NCBI GenBank assembly: GCA_964569815.1
Contig: CAZMUN010000001.1
Location: 18,797-82,796, forward strand
Length of the DNA: 64,000 bases
Origin: CAZMUN01 sp964569815
Lineage (GTDB): Archaea; Iainarchaeota; Iainarchaeia; Iainarchaeales; GCA-2688035
Direction: 5' to 3'
The notes beneath the pieces were generated by a model. It was not told where the DNA came from and did not search any database. It was given only the letters and a program-made list of their open reading frames with translations. Position 1 is the stretch's first letter. Each line of letters starts with the position of its first letter. This document shows positions 1 through 8,466 of this stretch, piece by piece. The translations under genes and the position numbers were made by a program.

Positions 1-205
1 ATGGAAGCATTCCCAGCCTGTGTGCGAGAAACTCGTCAAACAAGACTGAATCATTTTCATATATGGCCAAATCTTCTACTGCAAGGTTGTTGGTGTAGCT
101 CATCATGGCCCTGCGTACGCTGTTCAAAAAGGCAGGGCTTACCCCTTTTACAATATACCTGCTGACATTATTTTTTTCATCCAGTTTTTTTATGCTGACT
201 GCCAT
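1..205 (-). CDS. rpoD: RNA polymerase subunit D (Rpo3), N-terminal part, cut by window edge
   Basis: The minus strand from 205 reads MAVSIKKLDEKN and continues through NSVRRAMMSY to HRLGMLP, the archaeal RpoD/Rpo3 N-terminus (alpha-like fold, with the conserved LRR and HRLG motifs). Subunit D forms the assembly platform of RNA polymerase together with L. The ATG at 205 follows a GGAGATGA ribosome site in the short spacer after uS11. Only about 68 residues are present; the rest lies beyond base 1. It follows uS13, uS4 and uS11 in the usual archaeal alpha-operon order. Confidence 0.9.
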   Translation of the reverse strand, partial: MAVSIKKLDEKNNVSRYIVKGVSPAFLNSVRRAMMSYTNNLAVEDLAIYENDSVLFDEFLAHRLGMLP

Positions 206-248
206 AAACTAATTCATCTCCTGTTTCCTATTTTAAGTTCTTCCCTTT

Positions 249-632
249 TTAGCGCTTCTTTCCCCTATACTTCTTTTTCTTCCTGCACCCGTCGTGCGGT
301 ACAGGCGTCACGTTTTCAATTGTCAAAATTCTGAGGCCGGCTCTTGTCAATGATTTTATTGCCGCTTCACTTCCAGGGCCTGGCGAGTTGGACTTGTTGC
401 CGCCTATTCCGCGGACCTTTACAATTACCTCTGTTATGTTTCTTTCTCTTGCCCTGTCTGCAATGTTTTCAGCAACCTTCATGGCCGCGTAAGGGCTTCC
501 TTCCTTGTGCTGCGCCTTTATGACTTCTCCGCCACTGCTTTTTGTAATGGTTTCTGCTCCAGTGCTGTCAGTAAGCAAAATCTTTGTGTTGTTATGTGAA
601 GCGTAAACATGGATAATTCCCCTTTTTCCCAT
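249..632 (-). CDS. rps11: 30S ribosomal protein uS11
   Basis: A 127-residue protein of normal archaeal length. It shows the uS11 signatures GIIHVYASHNNT near the N-terminus, VRGIGGNKSNSPGPGSEAA in the middle and TPVPHDGCR before a basic tail. It sits on the platform of the small subunit near the 3' end of 16S rRNA. It is directly adjacent to uS4 (no spacer) and ends 43 bases before RpoD, so the alpha operon is intact. No anomalies seen. Confidence 0.97.
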   Translation of the reverse strand: MGKRGIIHVYASHNNTKILLTDSTGAETITKSSGGEVIKAQHKEGSPYAAMKVAENIADRARERNITEVIVKVRGIGGNKSNSPGPGSEAAIKSLTRAGLRILTIENVTPVPHDGCRKKKKYRGKKR

Positions 633-1442
633 CTACTTTGCCTCCTTCTTTTTTTCTTGCTCTCCTTTTTCAACAGCCTTTTCCAGCCCTTTCTTGCCAG
701 CGCCTGGTTTTTCTTCGGCTTTTGGCTCTTCTTTTGCTTCCTTTTTCTCTTCCTCTTTTTCTTCAGCTTGTGTTGCTTTTTTCCCTTCAGCTGAAGCTTT
801 GCCCTCTTTTCCCTTGGATTGCCTCACAAGCTTCATTACTTCCTCAGGGCTCATGTTTGCTGAAGGCCCTGCAGGCTTGGCTTCTTCAAATTCTTCCTTT
901 AGGCCTTTCTCTTTTTCAGCTGGCTTTGCTTCTTTTTTTTCCTTTTCAGCTGGCTTCAGAGTCATCTTTTTGCCGCCGTAGTAGCCTATGCTTTTTTCCT
1001 GTTCGGCTGTTACAAGAAGGCTTGGAGCAGTTGCCCTTACTTCTCCCACTGCAATGTGGCCGTGTACAATGAATTGCCTTGCCTGGTTTGCGGTGTTTGC
1101 AAGGCCTTTTCTCCAAACAAGGGTCTGCAACCGCCTTTCCAAAAAGCTTTCAATGCTCAAAGTCAAGACATCGTCCAAAGTTGCCTTTTCGTCAAGGATT
1201 CCCAGCCTTAAAAGGCTGTCCATAAGGTTTTTTTCCCGCCTAACGCGCTCTTCAAGTTCCAACGCAAGAAGGCTTCTTGCAGTCTTCCTTTTCTTTCTGA
1301 GAATTGTTTCCGCTTTCCATATTTCGCGCTTGTTTCTCAGGCCATATGACTGCATAAGTGTTTTTTCGTTGGCAATGCTTTCCTTGTCCCATATTTTTAG
1401 CGGTCTTTTGAATTGCTTCCTTGTTTTTTTTGGGTCGCCCAT
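633..1442 (-). CDS. rps4: 30S ribosomal protein uS4 with long charged C-terminal tail
   Basis: The first ~170 residues are a standard archaeal uS4, including the S4 RNA-binding region around residues 105-150 (LVWRKGLANTANQARQFIVH). A tail of about 95 residues made almost entirely of Lys, Glu and Ala follows (AKPAEKEK-type repeats), taking the protein to 269 residues against about 180 usual in archaea. uS4 is a primary 16S binder. The tail is low complexity; other r-proteins here carry similar ones, so I read it as a lineage feature and not a misassembly. Confidence 0.95.
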   Translation of the reverse strand: MGDPKKTRKQFKRPLKIWDKESIANEKTLMQSYGLRNKREIWKAETILRKKRKTARSLLALELEERVRREKNLMDSLLRLGILDEKATLDDVLTLSIESFLERRLQTLVWRKGLANTANQARQFIVHGHIAVGEVRATAPSLLVTAEQEKSIGYYGGKKMTLKPAEKEKKEAKPAEKEKGLKEEFEEAKPAGPSANMSPEEVMKLVRQSKGKEGKASAEGKKATQAEEKEEEKKEAKEEPKAEEKPGAGKKGLEKAVEKGEQEKKKEAK

Positions 1443-1457
1443 GTTTTCACCTTTTCA

Positions 1458-1970
1458 CTACCTTTTTTCAGCCTCTTTTTTTGTGGGGGCGGCTGCAGCC
1501 TTTATGTCTTTCTTGGTTACGCCGATTGCAGCGCCTTTTCCCCTGTGCGTTGACTTGGTTCTCTGGCCTCTTACAGTAAGGCCCCAGCTCAAACGAAGGC
1601 CGCGATAAGATTTTATCTGGTTAAGGCGCTGCAACTCGTTTCTAAGCTGCAGGTCAAGGTCTGCCATAACCAAGTGCTTGTCCTGGCCTGAGTCATATTC
1701 CTTCCTTCTGTTCAGATTGTAAGAAGGAATGCCGTGCTTTCCTGGCTCCAAAACAACCTGCTCAAGCTTTTTGTCCTGTTCCTCTGAAAGCTCGCCAAGC
1801 CTGGTTTTGTAGCCTATGCCTGTTTCCGTTTCAAAAGCAATGGCTATGGTTTTTGCCATCCTTATTCCAATGCCCCTTATCTTGGTAAGGGCCCGATAAA
1901 TAGGCAGATTTCCGTTCAAATCCTTTGAGGCAATTCTCACAATGTGCCTAAAATCCTGCTTTTTTTCCAT
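1458..1970 (-). CDS. rps13: 30S ribosomal protein uS13
   Basis: A 170-residue protein with the helix-two-turn-helix region (ALTKIRGIGIRMAKTIA) and the conserved SYRGLRLSWGLTVRGQRTKS stretch of archaeal uS13. It binds the head of the small subunit and contacts P-site tRNA and intersubunit bridges. The last ~20 residues are Lys/Ala-rich. It starts the uS13-uS4-uS11-RpoD group, following eL14 after 10 bases. Confidence 0.96.
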   Translation of the reverse strand: MEKKQDFRHIVRIASKDLNGNLPIYRALTKIRGIGIRMAKTIAIAFETETGIGYKTRLGELSEEQDKKLEQVVLEPGKHGIPSYNLNRRKEYDSGQDKHLVMADLDLQLRNELQRLNQIKSYRGLRLSWGLTVRGQRTKSTHRGKGAAIGVTKKDIKAAAAPTKKEAEKR

Positions 1971-1980
1971 CCAAGTTCAC

Positions 1981-2199
1981 CTACTTAAGCATTTCTCCAA
2001 TTTCTTTTTGGGTTGTGGTCTTTTTTACAGGAACCGTTTTTCCCAACGGCATCAAATGCTTGAAATTGCAGTGCCTCTTTTTCACAAAAGGCCCTAAAAC
2101 AACGGCAAAGCCTGTCTTTTTGTCAAAGTCAAGCACGACAACCTTCTTTCCAGCTTCTTTGCCACGAGTTTTTACACAAACCATTCCTGTTTCAAGCAT
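1981..2199 (-). CDS. rpl14e: 50S ribosomal protein eL14
   Basis: A 72-residue archaeal-type eL14 containing a KOW-like beta motif: GMVCVKTRGKEAGKKVVVLD at the N-terminus followed by KKRHCNFKHLMPLGK. Archaeal eL14 is short like this, lacking the eukaryotic C-terminal extension. Its ATG directly follows the eL34 stop, so the two are translationally linked. Confidence 0.93.
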   Translation of the reverse strand: MLETGMVCVKTRGKEAGKKVVVLDFDKKTGFAVVLGPFVKKRHCNFKHLMPLGKTVPVKKTTTQKEIGEMLK

Positions 2200-2532
2200 T
2201 CAATTCACCTTAACTTTTTCAACATACCTCTGCAAAACCAATTCCACTTCATCGCTTTTCTTGAAGCCTGCTTCAACTTTTGCAGCCTCTTCCACAACCT
2301 TTGAACGGCACTTGCTGCACAAAATGCCGGCAAAGACAGCGGTAGGCCTTCTCTTGGTTTTGGAAAGCTTTCTTACTTCGGCAGGGCCTTTGCCGTGGGG
2401 AACGCCGTGCAAAACGCTTCCGCAGACCGCACACAAATGCTTTCCTCTTTTGCCTCTGGCAAAAACGGTCTTTGAACCCTTTGCAGTCCTCCTGAACTTT
2501 TTCTTCTTGCTTCTGTCGCTCTTTGTTGGCAT
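2200..2532 (-). CDS. rpl34e: 50S ribosomal protein eL34
   Basis: A 110-residue zinc-ribbon-like large-subunit protein with a CAVCGSVLHGVPHG motif and a second CSKC pair near residue 75, and a very basic N-terminus. Family identification rests on the paired CxxC motifs, the RPTAVFAG segment and the location between the DUF106 membrane protein and eL14, the usual archaeal position. In many archaea adenylate kinase and cytidylate kinase genes sit in this part of the operon; none is present here. Confidence 0.93.
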   Translation of the reverse strand: MPTKSDRSKKKKFRRTAKGSKTVFARGKRGKHLCAVCGSVLHGVPHGKGPAEVRKLSKTKRRPTAVFAGILCSKCRSKVVEEAAKVEAGFKKSDEVELVLQRYVEKVKVN

Positions 2533-2536
2533 AAAA

Positions 2537-3043
2537 TCACTCTTTTTTCACAAGCTTTTCCCTAACCTTCATTGCAATTCCCAAAATTATTGACGTAACC
2601 AGATAAGTCAAAAAATACCATCTAAGCCACCCTGTTTCAAAACCCCATCCGACAGGAATCCAGCCCATTGGGTTAAATATATGGAAATTTTTAAACAACG
2701 GAACCAAAAAAGGCGTTGCATAGGTTTGCCCGCCATAAAACTGGCCCAAGACAAAAAACGCGCCAAAGAAAACAGGCAGGCTGAACATCATGTAGCGCAA
2801 ACTGCCCTGCATGGTTTCATTCATTTCCTCGAACATTTCCTTTTGAAGGCGATCCATCTCCTGCTTGCTTTTTTCATCCGAGTTTTTCATAAGCTCCTTG
2901 ATTTTGGCCTGCTTTTCCTTCATGCTTGCCTGGGCAACCTTCTGCTTTTCCTTGTCGATAAGCTTGCTCTGCAAAAGCCTGCTGATGGCTACAACAGCTA
3001 TTGTAACCAAGCTGATATCTACCAAAGGGCTGATTACTGCCAT
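2537..3043 (-). CDS. DUF106 membrane protein (EMC3/TMCO1/Oxa1 superfamily)
   Basis: A 168-residue integral membrane protein with one N-terminal transmembrane segment (~residues 8-25), a charged coiled-coil hairpin (~30-85, rich in Lys, Glu and Met) and two or three further hydrophobic segments. This is the layout of archaeal DUF106 proteins, the distant Oxa1/YidC-like insertases related to eukaryotic EMC3, TMCO1 and Get1. Its position directly after secY, as in other archaea, supports a membrane insertion role. Function is inferred from family and context. Confidence 0.88.
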   Translation of the reverse strand: MAVISPLVDISLVTIAVVAISRLLQSKLIDKEKQKVAQASMKEKQAKIKELMKNSDEKSKQEMDRLQKEMFEEMNETMQGSLRYMMFSLPVFFGAFFVLGQFYGGQTYATPFLVPLFKNFHIFNPMGWIPVGWGFETGWLRWYFLTYLVTSIILGIAMKVREKLVKKE

Positions 3044-3134
3044 TTAAAACCTCCAAAAAAAATCGGGTTAGGGCAAAACCCTATACCAATTGGAAAGGGA
3101 ATGAAATATAAAGCATTGTTTTTTTCCATTGTTT

Positions 3135-4499
3135 TCACCCAAAAATCTTCCCCAGCATTGGATGCATTGCCATCATCTGCTCTTTTGCAAGCTGTTCATA
3201 AATTCGGTACACGATTCCCACTGTCAAAAGAATTCCTGTTCCTGAGGAAAGGCCACCCAAAGCCATGTTTCCCAAGCCAGCCAAAAGCCCAACAAAAAGG
3301 CTTCCAAGAATCGTTATTGTCGGAATGTATCGCTTCAAAATTCCTTCAATTACCCTTTTGTCCCTCCTAAAGCCAGGGATGTACATTCCTGATTTTTGCA
3401 ACTGGTCTGCCACTGCTTCCGGGCTTTGGTTTCCCATCTGCACCCAGAATATGCCGAAAACAACACAGGCTGCAAGAAGCAAAACCATATAGATTGCTGC
3501 CTGCAAAAGCTGTGGAGCCATAAAGCTCAGAGCAGAAACCAAGCCTTCACTGCTTGCCCTTACAATCAGGTCATAGAAAAGGTTAAACGGGCTGTTTGTA
3601 GCCCAAGCAAGCCCTCCAAGAACCTGCCCCAAAACCGGAACTCCTGCACTAATAGTTGAAAAAAGCTGAATGTTTGCAAACAAAGCTATTGCCAGAATGA
3701 CTGGCAGGTTTGAAACATACAAAAGCTTTACAGGGAAACGCCCTCCCATGCCGCGTGTGCCCATCGTAATCGGAATGTTTACATGCATTCCCTCTGCAAA
3801 CACGACTATGAGAAAAATGGCTATTGCAACAACTATTGGCAGAAAAAGCAAAAAGTTTGCCCCGACACTCAAAGATGCAATGAACTGCATTATGAGGCCT
3901 CCTGTCGGCTCTGCTGGAGTTGGCGGCCTGAAAATCTGCCAAAAGAAAGAGCCGCTTACCCCTCCTGCAATGAAAAGGCCAATGCCTGAACCAATTCCAT
4001 ACTTTGAAACCAGTTCATCCATGTAAAGCAAAATAATTGACCCCATTGCAACCTGCAATACAACCAATGCCATAAAGCCCGATTTTGCAAGCAAAGGGGT
4101 TCCTGTTACAGTGTAAGCTACTGCCTCAAAAAAGCACAAGATGATTGCAAAAAACTTTTGCAGTGACTGGAACTTTGCACGGTCCTGCGGGTTGCTTAGG
4201 TCAACGTTCAAAAACTTTGCCCCCACCAAAAGCTGCAGGACAATGGAGCTCATCACAATCGGGCCTATTCCAACGCTTATAAGGCTGCCCATATTGCTTG
4301 CAAGAATTGTTTGCAAGCCAGCCAGGTAATCTGCCCTTGCACTATCCAACCCAAAAAGGGTGATGTTTCCCATTACAAAAAACAGTGCCAGTGCTGCAGC
4401 TGACCACATTATCTTGTTTTTAAGCGGCACTTCGCCTTCAGGAGGCTTTACCTCTGGCATCATCCTGAAAACAGGCTGCAGTGTATCAAGAATTCCCAT
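3135..4499 (-). CDS. secY: Preprotein translocase subunit SecY
   Basis: A 454-residue protein with about ten transmembrane helices. It matches archaeal SecY, the alpha subunit of the Sec61/SecY channel, with PPEGEVPLKNKIMWS before TM1, a plug-like segment after it and conserved cytoplasmic loops (FRRDKRVIEGILKRYIPTI). It forms the protein-conducting pore with SecE and SecG/Sec61beta, which are not in this window. It follows uL15 after 9 bases, the conserved spc-operon arrangement. Confidence 0.96.
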   Translation of the reverse strand: MGILDTLQPVFRMMPEVKPPEGEVPLKNKIMWSAAALALFFVMGNITLFGLDSARADYLAGLQTILASNMGSLISVGIGPIVMSSIVLQLLVGAKFLNVDLSNPQDRAKFQSLQKFFAIILCFFEAVAYTVTGTPLLAKSGFMALVVLQVAMGSIILLYMDELVSKYGIGSGIGLFIAGGVSGSFFWQIFRPPTPAEPTGGLIMQFIASLSVGANFLLFLPIVVAIAIFLIVVFAEGMHVNIPITMGTRGMGGRFPVKLLYVSNLPVILAIALFANIQLFSTISAGVPVLGQVLGGLAWATNSPFNLFYDLIVRASSEGLVSALSFMAPQLLQAAIYMVLLLAACVVFGIFWVQMGNQSPEAVADQLQKSGMYIPGFRRDKRVIEGILKRYIPTITILGSLFVGLLAGLGNMALGGLSSGTGILLTVGIVYRIYEQLAKEQMMAMHPMLGKIFG

Positions 4500-4508
4500 A
4501 AAAAACCA

Positions 4509-5036
4509 CTACTCTTTTTTCTCCTTCTTTTCCTGAGGTTTTTCCTTCTTTTCCCCTGTCTTCTTGGCTTCTTCCTTAACTTCTTCTGTTTTCCCTGCCT
4601 CTAATTCCTCTTCTTCGGCCTCGGCAATCTTTCCGCCTGCCTTCTTTACCTTTTCAGCCGCTTTCTTGCTCACAGCAAGGTTTTTCAAGGAAAGCTTTTC
4701 GTTCAAATTCCCTTTTCCCAAAAGCTTGTCAAAACCAATTTTTTGCCCGTCCACAACCGTGAAAGAGCCCGACTTTTCGGCCTTTTTTTCAGCCAAAAGC
4801 CTTGGCATTGCCTGAACAAGCTGTTCAATATTCAATGCTTTTACCTCTTTTGTTGGCTTCACCTTTTTGTATTCTTTTCCAAACTTGCCGTAATACTTGC
4901 TGAACTTGTGCTTATGGCTGCCTGCAAGGCCGCGACCGCCTCTGGAGCCTGCCCCGCGCCTGTTTTTTGTGTCGCCATTGCCCCTGGTTCTGCTTCCCAA
5001 CAGCTTGGCTCTCCTGCCTCTTTTCCTTACAACCAT
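4509..5036 (-). CDS. rpl15: 50S ribosomal protein uL15
   Basis: The N-terminus (MVVRKRGRRAKLLGSRTRG, then a Gly/Arg-rich GAGSRGGRG loop) is the classic uL15 extension into 23S rRNA. The globular part ends near residue 135 and a ~40-residue Glu/Lys tail follows, giving 175 residues against about 145-150 in most archaea. It lies between uL30 and SecY as in other archaeal spc operons. Confidence 0.95.
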   Translation of the reverse strand: MVVRKRGRRAKLLGSRTRGNGDTKNRRGAGSRGGRGLAGSHKHKFSKYYGKFGKEYKKVKPTKEVKALNIEQLVQAMPRLLAEKKAEKSGSFTVVDGQKIGFDKLLGKGNLNEKLSLKNLAVSKKAAEKVKKAGGKIAEAEEEELEAGKTEEVKEEAKKTGEKKEKPQEKKEKKE

Positions 5037-5037
5037 T

Positions 5038-5490
5038 TCAAACCATCCTCTTGATTAAAGCGTTTATGTCAGAAGCCCGATAACCCAATGCACCGCCTGA
5101 AACAAAGCTTCTTTTAATGCCCTTTCTTTCATACCCCTTCTTCGGCGGCCCCAGCCTGAAAACAGGCTTTATGCCTAGTTCTCTTAATGAAACTTTTTCT
5201 TCCAGAATCTGTTTGGCGAGGTCATCAAAGCCTTTCAGCTTTTTCTCTTTCAAGAACTCTTTGCTAATTTTTTTGCCTGAAACGCGGCCTCTTTTTTCCA
5301 AAACCGCTGAAAGGGCCTTTTCGTCAATTTCGCCAAAGGTTATATAGGCGCGGGCCTTTTCAAGCATCTTTCTCTGTTTCTCCGAAACCAAAACCATGTG
5401 GTTCACACGGTCAAGCATAAGCAGTTCAAGGGTTTTTGTGGTATCAGGCAAAACCTTTGCGCTTCCTCTTACCCTTACAGCAGCCAACAT
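5038..5490 (-). CDS. rpl30: 50S ribosomal protein uL30
   Basis: A 150-residue protein of the long archaeal/eukaryotic uL30 (L7-like) type: LAAVRVRGSAKVLPDTTKTL is the uL30 fold, followed by the C-terminal half with FRLGPPKKGYERKGIKRSF. The ATG overlaps the uS5 stop by one base, indicating coupled translation. It binds near 5S rRNA and domain II of 23S rRNA. Confidence 0.95.
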   Translation of the reverse strand: MLAAVRVRGSAKVLPDTTKTLELLMLDRVNHMVLVSEKQRKMLEKARAYITFGEIDEKALSAVLEKRGRVSGKKISKEFLKEKKLKGFDDLAKQILEEKVSLRELGIKPVFRLGPPKKGYERKGIKRSFVSGGALGYRASDINALIKRMV

Positions 5491-6203
5491 TATGCATTGC
5501 CCCCTTTTCCAGCCTTTCTTTCAATGACATCAGATGCCTTCATTTTCGTGGTTTTTTCCAAAGCGTCTATTGCCGCCCTTACAAAGTTAAGCCTTGTATC
5601 TGTTGCGCCTTTTACGTTTGTCCACACGTCTTTTACGCCTGCAAACTCCAAGACGTCTTTTATTGCATCTCCTGCAACCAGGCCTGTTCCTTTTGGTGCC
5701 GGGGAAAACGTTACTCTTACGCTGGCATTCTTGCCGGTAACCTTAAAGGGAACGCTATGGCCTGTGCCGCAAGGGCATTCCCAGCTTCCACAGCCTCTTC
5801 TCACTCTGACAAGGTTAAGCTTTGCCTTCCTTGTAGCCTTTTCAACAGCCGGCCACTTTTCCGTGTCTTTTGCCGTTCCCACTCCAACCAAGCCATTCTT
5901 GTCTCCAACAAGAACAGCTATCCTAAAGCTAAATTTTCTTCCAGCTCTTACAACACGCGTGGTTTTCTTAAATTCAATCATTTTTTCTTCCAGTTCTGTC
6001 AAGTAATCAACTATCTCTGGTTCAAGAATCGGCTGGTTGGCTTCCAAAACCTGCTCAAGGCTAGTTATTTCGCCGGCAAGAACCTTCTTCCCAAGCTCTG
6101 TTTTTGGAACCCAGTTTGCAATCTGCTCTTCTTTTTTGTCAACAGGCCCCGAGGCTTTTTTTCCCCTTCTTTTTCCTTTCATTTTTTCATCTTCTTTTGC
6201 CAT
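5490..6203 (-). CDS. rps5: 30S ribosomal protein uS5
   Basis: A 237-residue archaeal uS5. The N-terminal double-stranded-RNA-binding-like domain includes RAGRKFSFRIAVLVGDKNG, and the C-terminal domain carries APKGTGLVAGDAIKDVLEFAG. The protein helps mRNA entry and decoding fidelity. I chose ATG 6203 because GGTGG lies four bases upstream, the ribosome-site pattern used across this operon; a GTG at 6218 would add five residues. The first ~30 residues are Lys/Glu-rich. Confidence 0.95.
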   Translation of the reverse strand: MAKEDEKMKGKRRGKKASGPVDKKEEQIANWVPKTELGKKVLAGEITSLEQVLEANQPILEPEIVDYLTELEEKMIEFKKTTRVVRAGRKFSFRIAVLVGDKNGLVGVGTAKDTEKWPAVEKATRKAKLNLVRVRRGCGSWECPCGTGHSVPFKVTGKNASVRVTFSPAPKGTGLVAGDAIKDVLEFAGVKDVWTNVKGATDTRLNFVRAAIDALEKTTKMKASDVIERKAGKGGNA

Positions 6204-6214
6204 AAAACCACCGC

Positions 6215-6781
6215 TCACTTTGAATCCAGAATTTTTTTCTTTACCTCTTCAAACATTTTGCCAACCGCTGCCGCATTTCCATTCCCGACCTTCGAAAAAG
6301 CGTTGCCTGGCCTTTTCTCAAGCTTTGCAAAAGCCTCGACATGCTTTCCTGAAATTCGGTCTTCTGAAGGCATAATTGCCTCTTCGGCATTTATTCTCAG
6401 GCCTGCGTCCAAAGCGCCTTTCAAAACACTTGTCCACCAGCCCCTGTGCCTTGGCGTCACAAAGCCAATGTCAAGAATGGCTTTTTCAACCTTCCTGGAG
6501 ACTGCTTTTTTTCCTGCAAGCAAGCCTGTCAGATAAGCTGCACTGATGTTCTTTTTTGAGGCACTCCATCCGAATTTTTCCAAGTCACGGCTGTTGACAT
6601 GAACAACCGTTTTGTCTCCGTCAGGGCTGAACTCTATAATTTGCGCAGTAACATACTTATTGGTTCTTCTAACAACAAACCTGTGCAGGCCGCTTTTCAG
6701 CAGCTGCAGCCTTTTTTTATAGTTGGTCTTGCCCTGCCTTCTTCGGCTGAACTTTGTTTCAAAAGTGCTTGTTTTTGTCAT
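6215..6781 (-). CDS. rpl18: 50S ribosomal protein uL18
   Basis: A 188-residue protein of the archaeal/eukaryotic uL18 (L5e-like) type that binds 5S rRNA. Visible signatures are RRRQGKTNYKKRLQLLKSG at the N-terminus, RFVVRRTNKYVTAQIIE, and GWWTSVLKGALDAGLRI in the middle. The length is typical for archaea. It lies between eL19 and uS5. Confidence 0.95.
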   Translation of the reverse strand: MTKTSTFETKFSRRRQGKTNYKKRLQLLKSGLHRFVVRRTNKYVTAQIIEFSPDGDKTVVHVNSRDLEKFGWSASKKNISAAYLTGLLAGKKAVSRKVEKAILDIGFVTPRHRGWWTSVLKGALDAGLRINAEEAIMPSEDRISGKHVEAFAKLEKRPGNAFSKVGNGNAAAVGKMFEEVKKKILDSK

Positions 6782-6787
6782 TTAAAA

Positions 6788-7234
6788 CTACTCCTTCTTT
6801 CCCTCAACTGCCGCCTTCAAGTATTTCTTGCCCCTGAAATAGCCGCCTTTTACTCGTTTGTAAAGCGACCTGTAGCCAAGCTTTTTCACTTCCTTTGGGC
6901 TTTTCTTACGCAGTTCTTTAAGTGTTTTCCGCTGGCTTCTGACGTTTTTTATCCAGCTTTCCTTTTTCTCCGACCTTGCTTTTTTGGTGCCCTTTCTTTT
7001 GCCTTTTCCGCTTTTTCGGCCCTTCTTCTTCTTGGCCTGCAGCTTTCTGGCACGGGACCTGCTTTGACTGTTCTGGTTTCTTTTTCTTATTGCCCCTGAC
7101 TGGACCAAGGCCCTGACATCCTCTTTGGTCATGGCAGTGCCTGTTTTTTCAGGCTCCTTTGGGTCAACCCAAACCATGTTTTTGCCACACCCCAAAATGC
7201 CGGCCGCAATTTCCCTGATTCTTTGCTCTTTCAT
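6788..7234 (-). CDS. rpl19e: 50S ribosomal protein eL19
   Basis: A 148-residue protein with the eL19 pattern: RIREIAAGILGCGKNMVWVDP at the N-terminus, VRALVQSGAIRKR, then a very basic linker and the YRSLYKRVKGGYFR helix. It forms an intersubunit bridge through its C-terminal helix. The length and position between eL32 and uL18 are normal for archaea. Confidence 0.95.
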   Translation of the reverse strand: MKEQRIREIAAGILGCGKNMVWVDPKEPEKTGTAMTKEDVRALVQSGAIRKRNQNSQSRSRARKLQAKKKKGRKSGKGKRKGTKKARSEKKESWIKNVRSQRKTLKELRKKSPKEVKKLGYRSLYKRVKGGYFRGKKYLKAAVEGKKE

Positions 7235-7241
7235 AAAACTT

Positions 7242-7898
7242 TCACCTGTTTAAAACCACAATCTTTAGCTCAGAGGCCTTTTTCACCATCTCTTTCTTCT
7301 TCCTTTTTCCGATTTTGGCGCTTATCCTTGCAGCCACCGAATCCCGTTTCTTTTCCAGGGCAACAAGGTCCTGCATGTTTTTCACAAGCCTTTCCCTATA
7401 GCCTGAAGGGTGAACAAACCTTATCTTTTTGGCAGTCCTGTACCCTGTCCCTGGAACAAGACCGTCTTCTTTTTTGAAGTAAATGTCTATTCCGCGCGGC
7501 CTTCTCCACTTCTGCCATTTTTTGTCTGCGACATTTCTTACGCTCCTTTTGCCAAACCGCCCCCTGAACATGTGCCTCTTCTTTCCCAAAACAAGCTTTG
7601 ACAGCTTTTTAACGTTCTTTGGCTTGGAAATTTTTTCCGGCTTTTTTTTCTCCTTTTTCTTTTTTTGAGAAGGCCCTGCTTTGGCTTTTTCTTTTTTTGC
7701 TTTGGCTTCGGTTTTGCTGGCTTTCTCTTCCTTTGGCTTAGCCTCTGCTCTTTTTGCTTTCTGTTCCTTTGATTTTGTCCCCTGCTTTTTTGCTGGCTTT
7801 CCCTCGGGCTTTGATTCAGCTTTCTTGGTTTTCTTCTCGGCCCTTTCTTTGTTTTCCTTGGCTTTTTCCGGTTTTTTCTTTGAAGCCTTTTTTTCCAT
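7242..7898 (-). CDS. rpl32e: 50S ribosomal protein eL32 with long basic N-terminal extension
   Basis: Residues from about 95 onward are eL32 (KRHMFRGRFGKRSVRNVADK, then WRRPRGIDIYF and TGYRTAKKIRFVHPSGY). Before that lies a ~90-residue Lys/Ala/Glu-rich low-complexity extension, making 218 residues against ~130 in most archaea. I start at ATG 7898 (MEKKASKKK), two bases past the uL6 stop. An in-frame start further upstream would overlap uL6 by 137 bases and adds residues unlike eL32. Confidence 0.93.
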   Translation of the reverse strand: MEKKASKKKPEKAKENKERAEKKTKKAESKPEGKPAKKQGTKSKEQKAKRAEAKPKEEKASKTEAKAKKEKAKAGPSQKKKKEKKKPEKISKPKNVKKLSKLVLGKKRHMFRGRFGKRSVRNVADKKWQKWRRPRGIDIYFKKEDGLVPGTGYRTAKKIRFVHPSGYRERLVKNMQDLVALEKKRDSVAARISAKIGKRKKKEMVKKASELKIVVLNR

Positions 7899-7899
7899 C

Positions 7900-8457
7900 T
7901 CAACTACCTTCCTTTTTTTCAACAACTGCCTTTTCAACGATGAACACGCCATCCTGGTATATTCTGCGGTCCTTTCCCCTGACTCTTGTGGCAGATTCAA
8001 TATTTGCAGCAGTTTGCCCGGCAGCATACTTGTCATGGCTTTTTACCAAAATGTCTTTTCCCTTAACGCTGACCTGAACGCCTGGCAAAATCTTTGCGGT
8101 TCTGGCCTTCTTTTCGCCGACAAAATTGCTTATTTCAACAACATTGCCTTTTACTGCAACATTCATTGGAAAATGGCTGTAAACAACTGAAAGCTTGTAA
8201 GAGTAATCGTTTCCCAGGCCTTCGACCATATTTTTTATGTGGGAGGCGACTGTCTTAACCAATGCATTCATTCTCTTTGAAGCAGGCCTGCCTACAACGG
8301 CAACTGAGCCATTCTCCTGCTTGAGCGAGATGCCTATTGCCTTAAACTGCCTGCTTGCCTCTTTTCCGTTGCCTTTTACGACAAAGCTTGTGCCATTTGC
8401 TTCGGCTGTAAAGCCCTGAGGCAGTTCAAGAGTTTTTTCCACTGTTTCCTTAACCAT
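7900..8457 (-). CDS. rpl6: 50S ribosomal protein uL6
   Basis: A 185-residue protein with the two tandem uL6 domains. Recognisable pieces are KTVASHIKNMVEGLGNDYSY in domain 1, SHFPMNVAVKGN at the domain junction and the C-terminal DRRIYQDGVFIVEK. It lies at the base of the L7/L12 stalk near the factor-binding site. Spacing to uS8 (9 bases) and eL32 (1 base) is tight. Confidence 0.96.
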   Translation of the reverse strand: MVKETVEKTLELPQGFTAEANGTSFVVKGNGKEASRQFKAIGISLKQENGSVAVVGRPASKRMNALVKTVASHIKNMVEGLGNDYSYKLSVVYSHFPMNVAVKGNVVEISNFVGEKKARTAKILPGVQVSVKGKDILVKSHDKYAAGQTAANIESATRVRGKDRRIYQDGVFIVEKAVVEKKEGS

Positions 8458-8466
8458 TTTTACACC

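Noticed and set aside
7899..8036. N-terminal extension of eL32 upstream of ATG 7898
   Set aside because: It would overlap uL6 by 137 bases and encodes residues unlike any eL32; the ATG at 7898 is enough.
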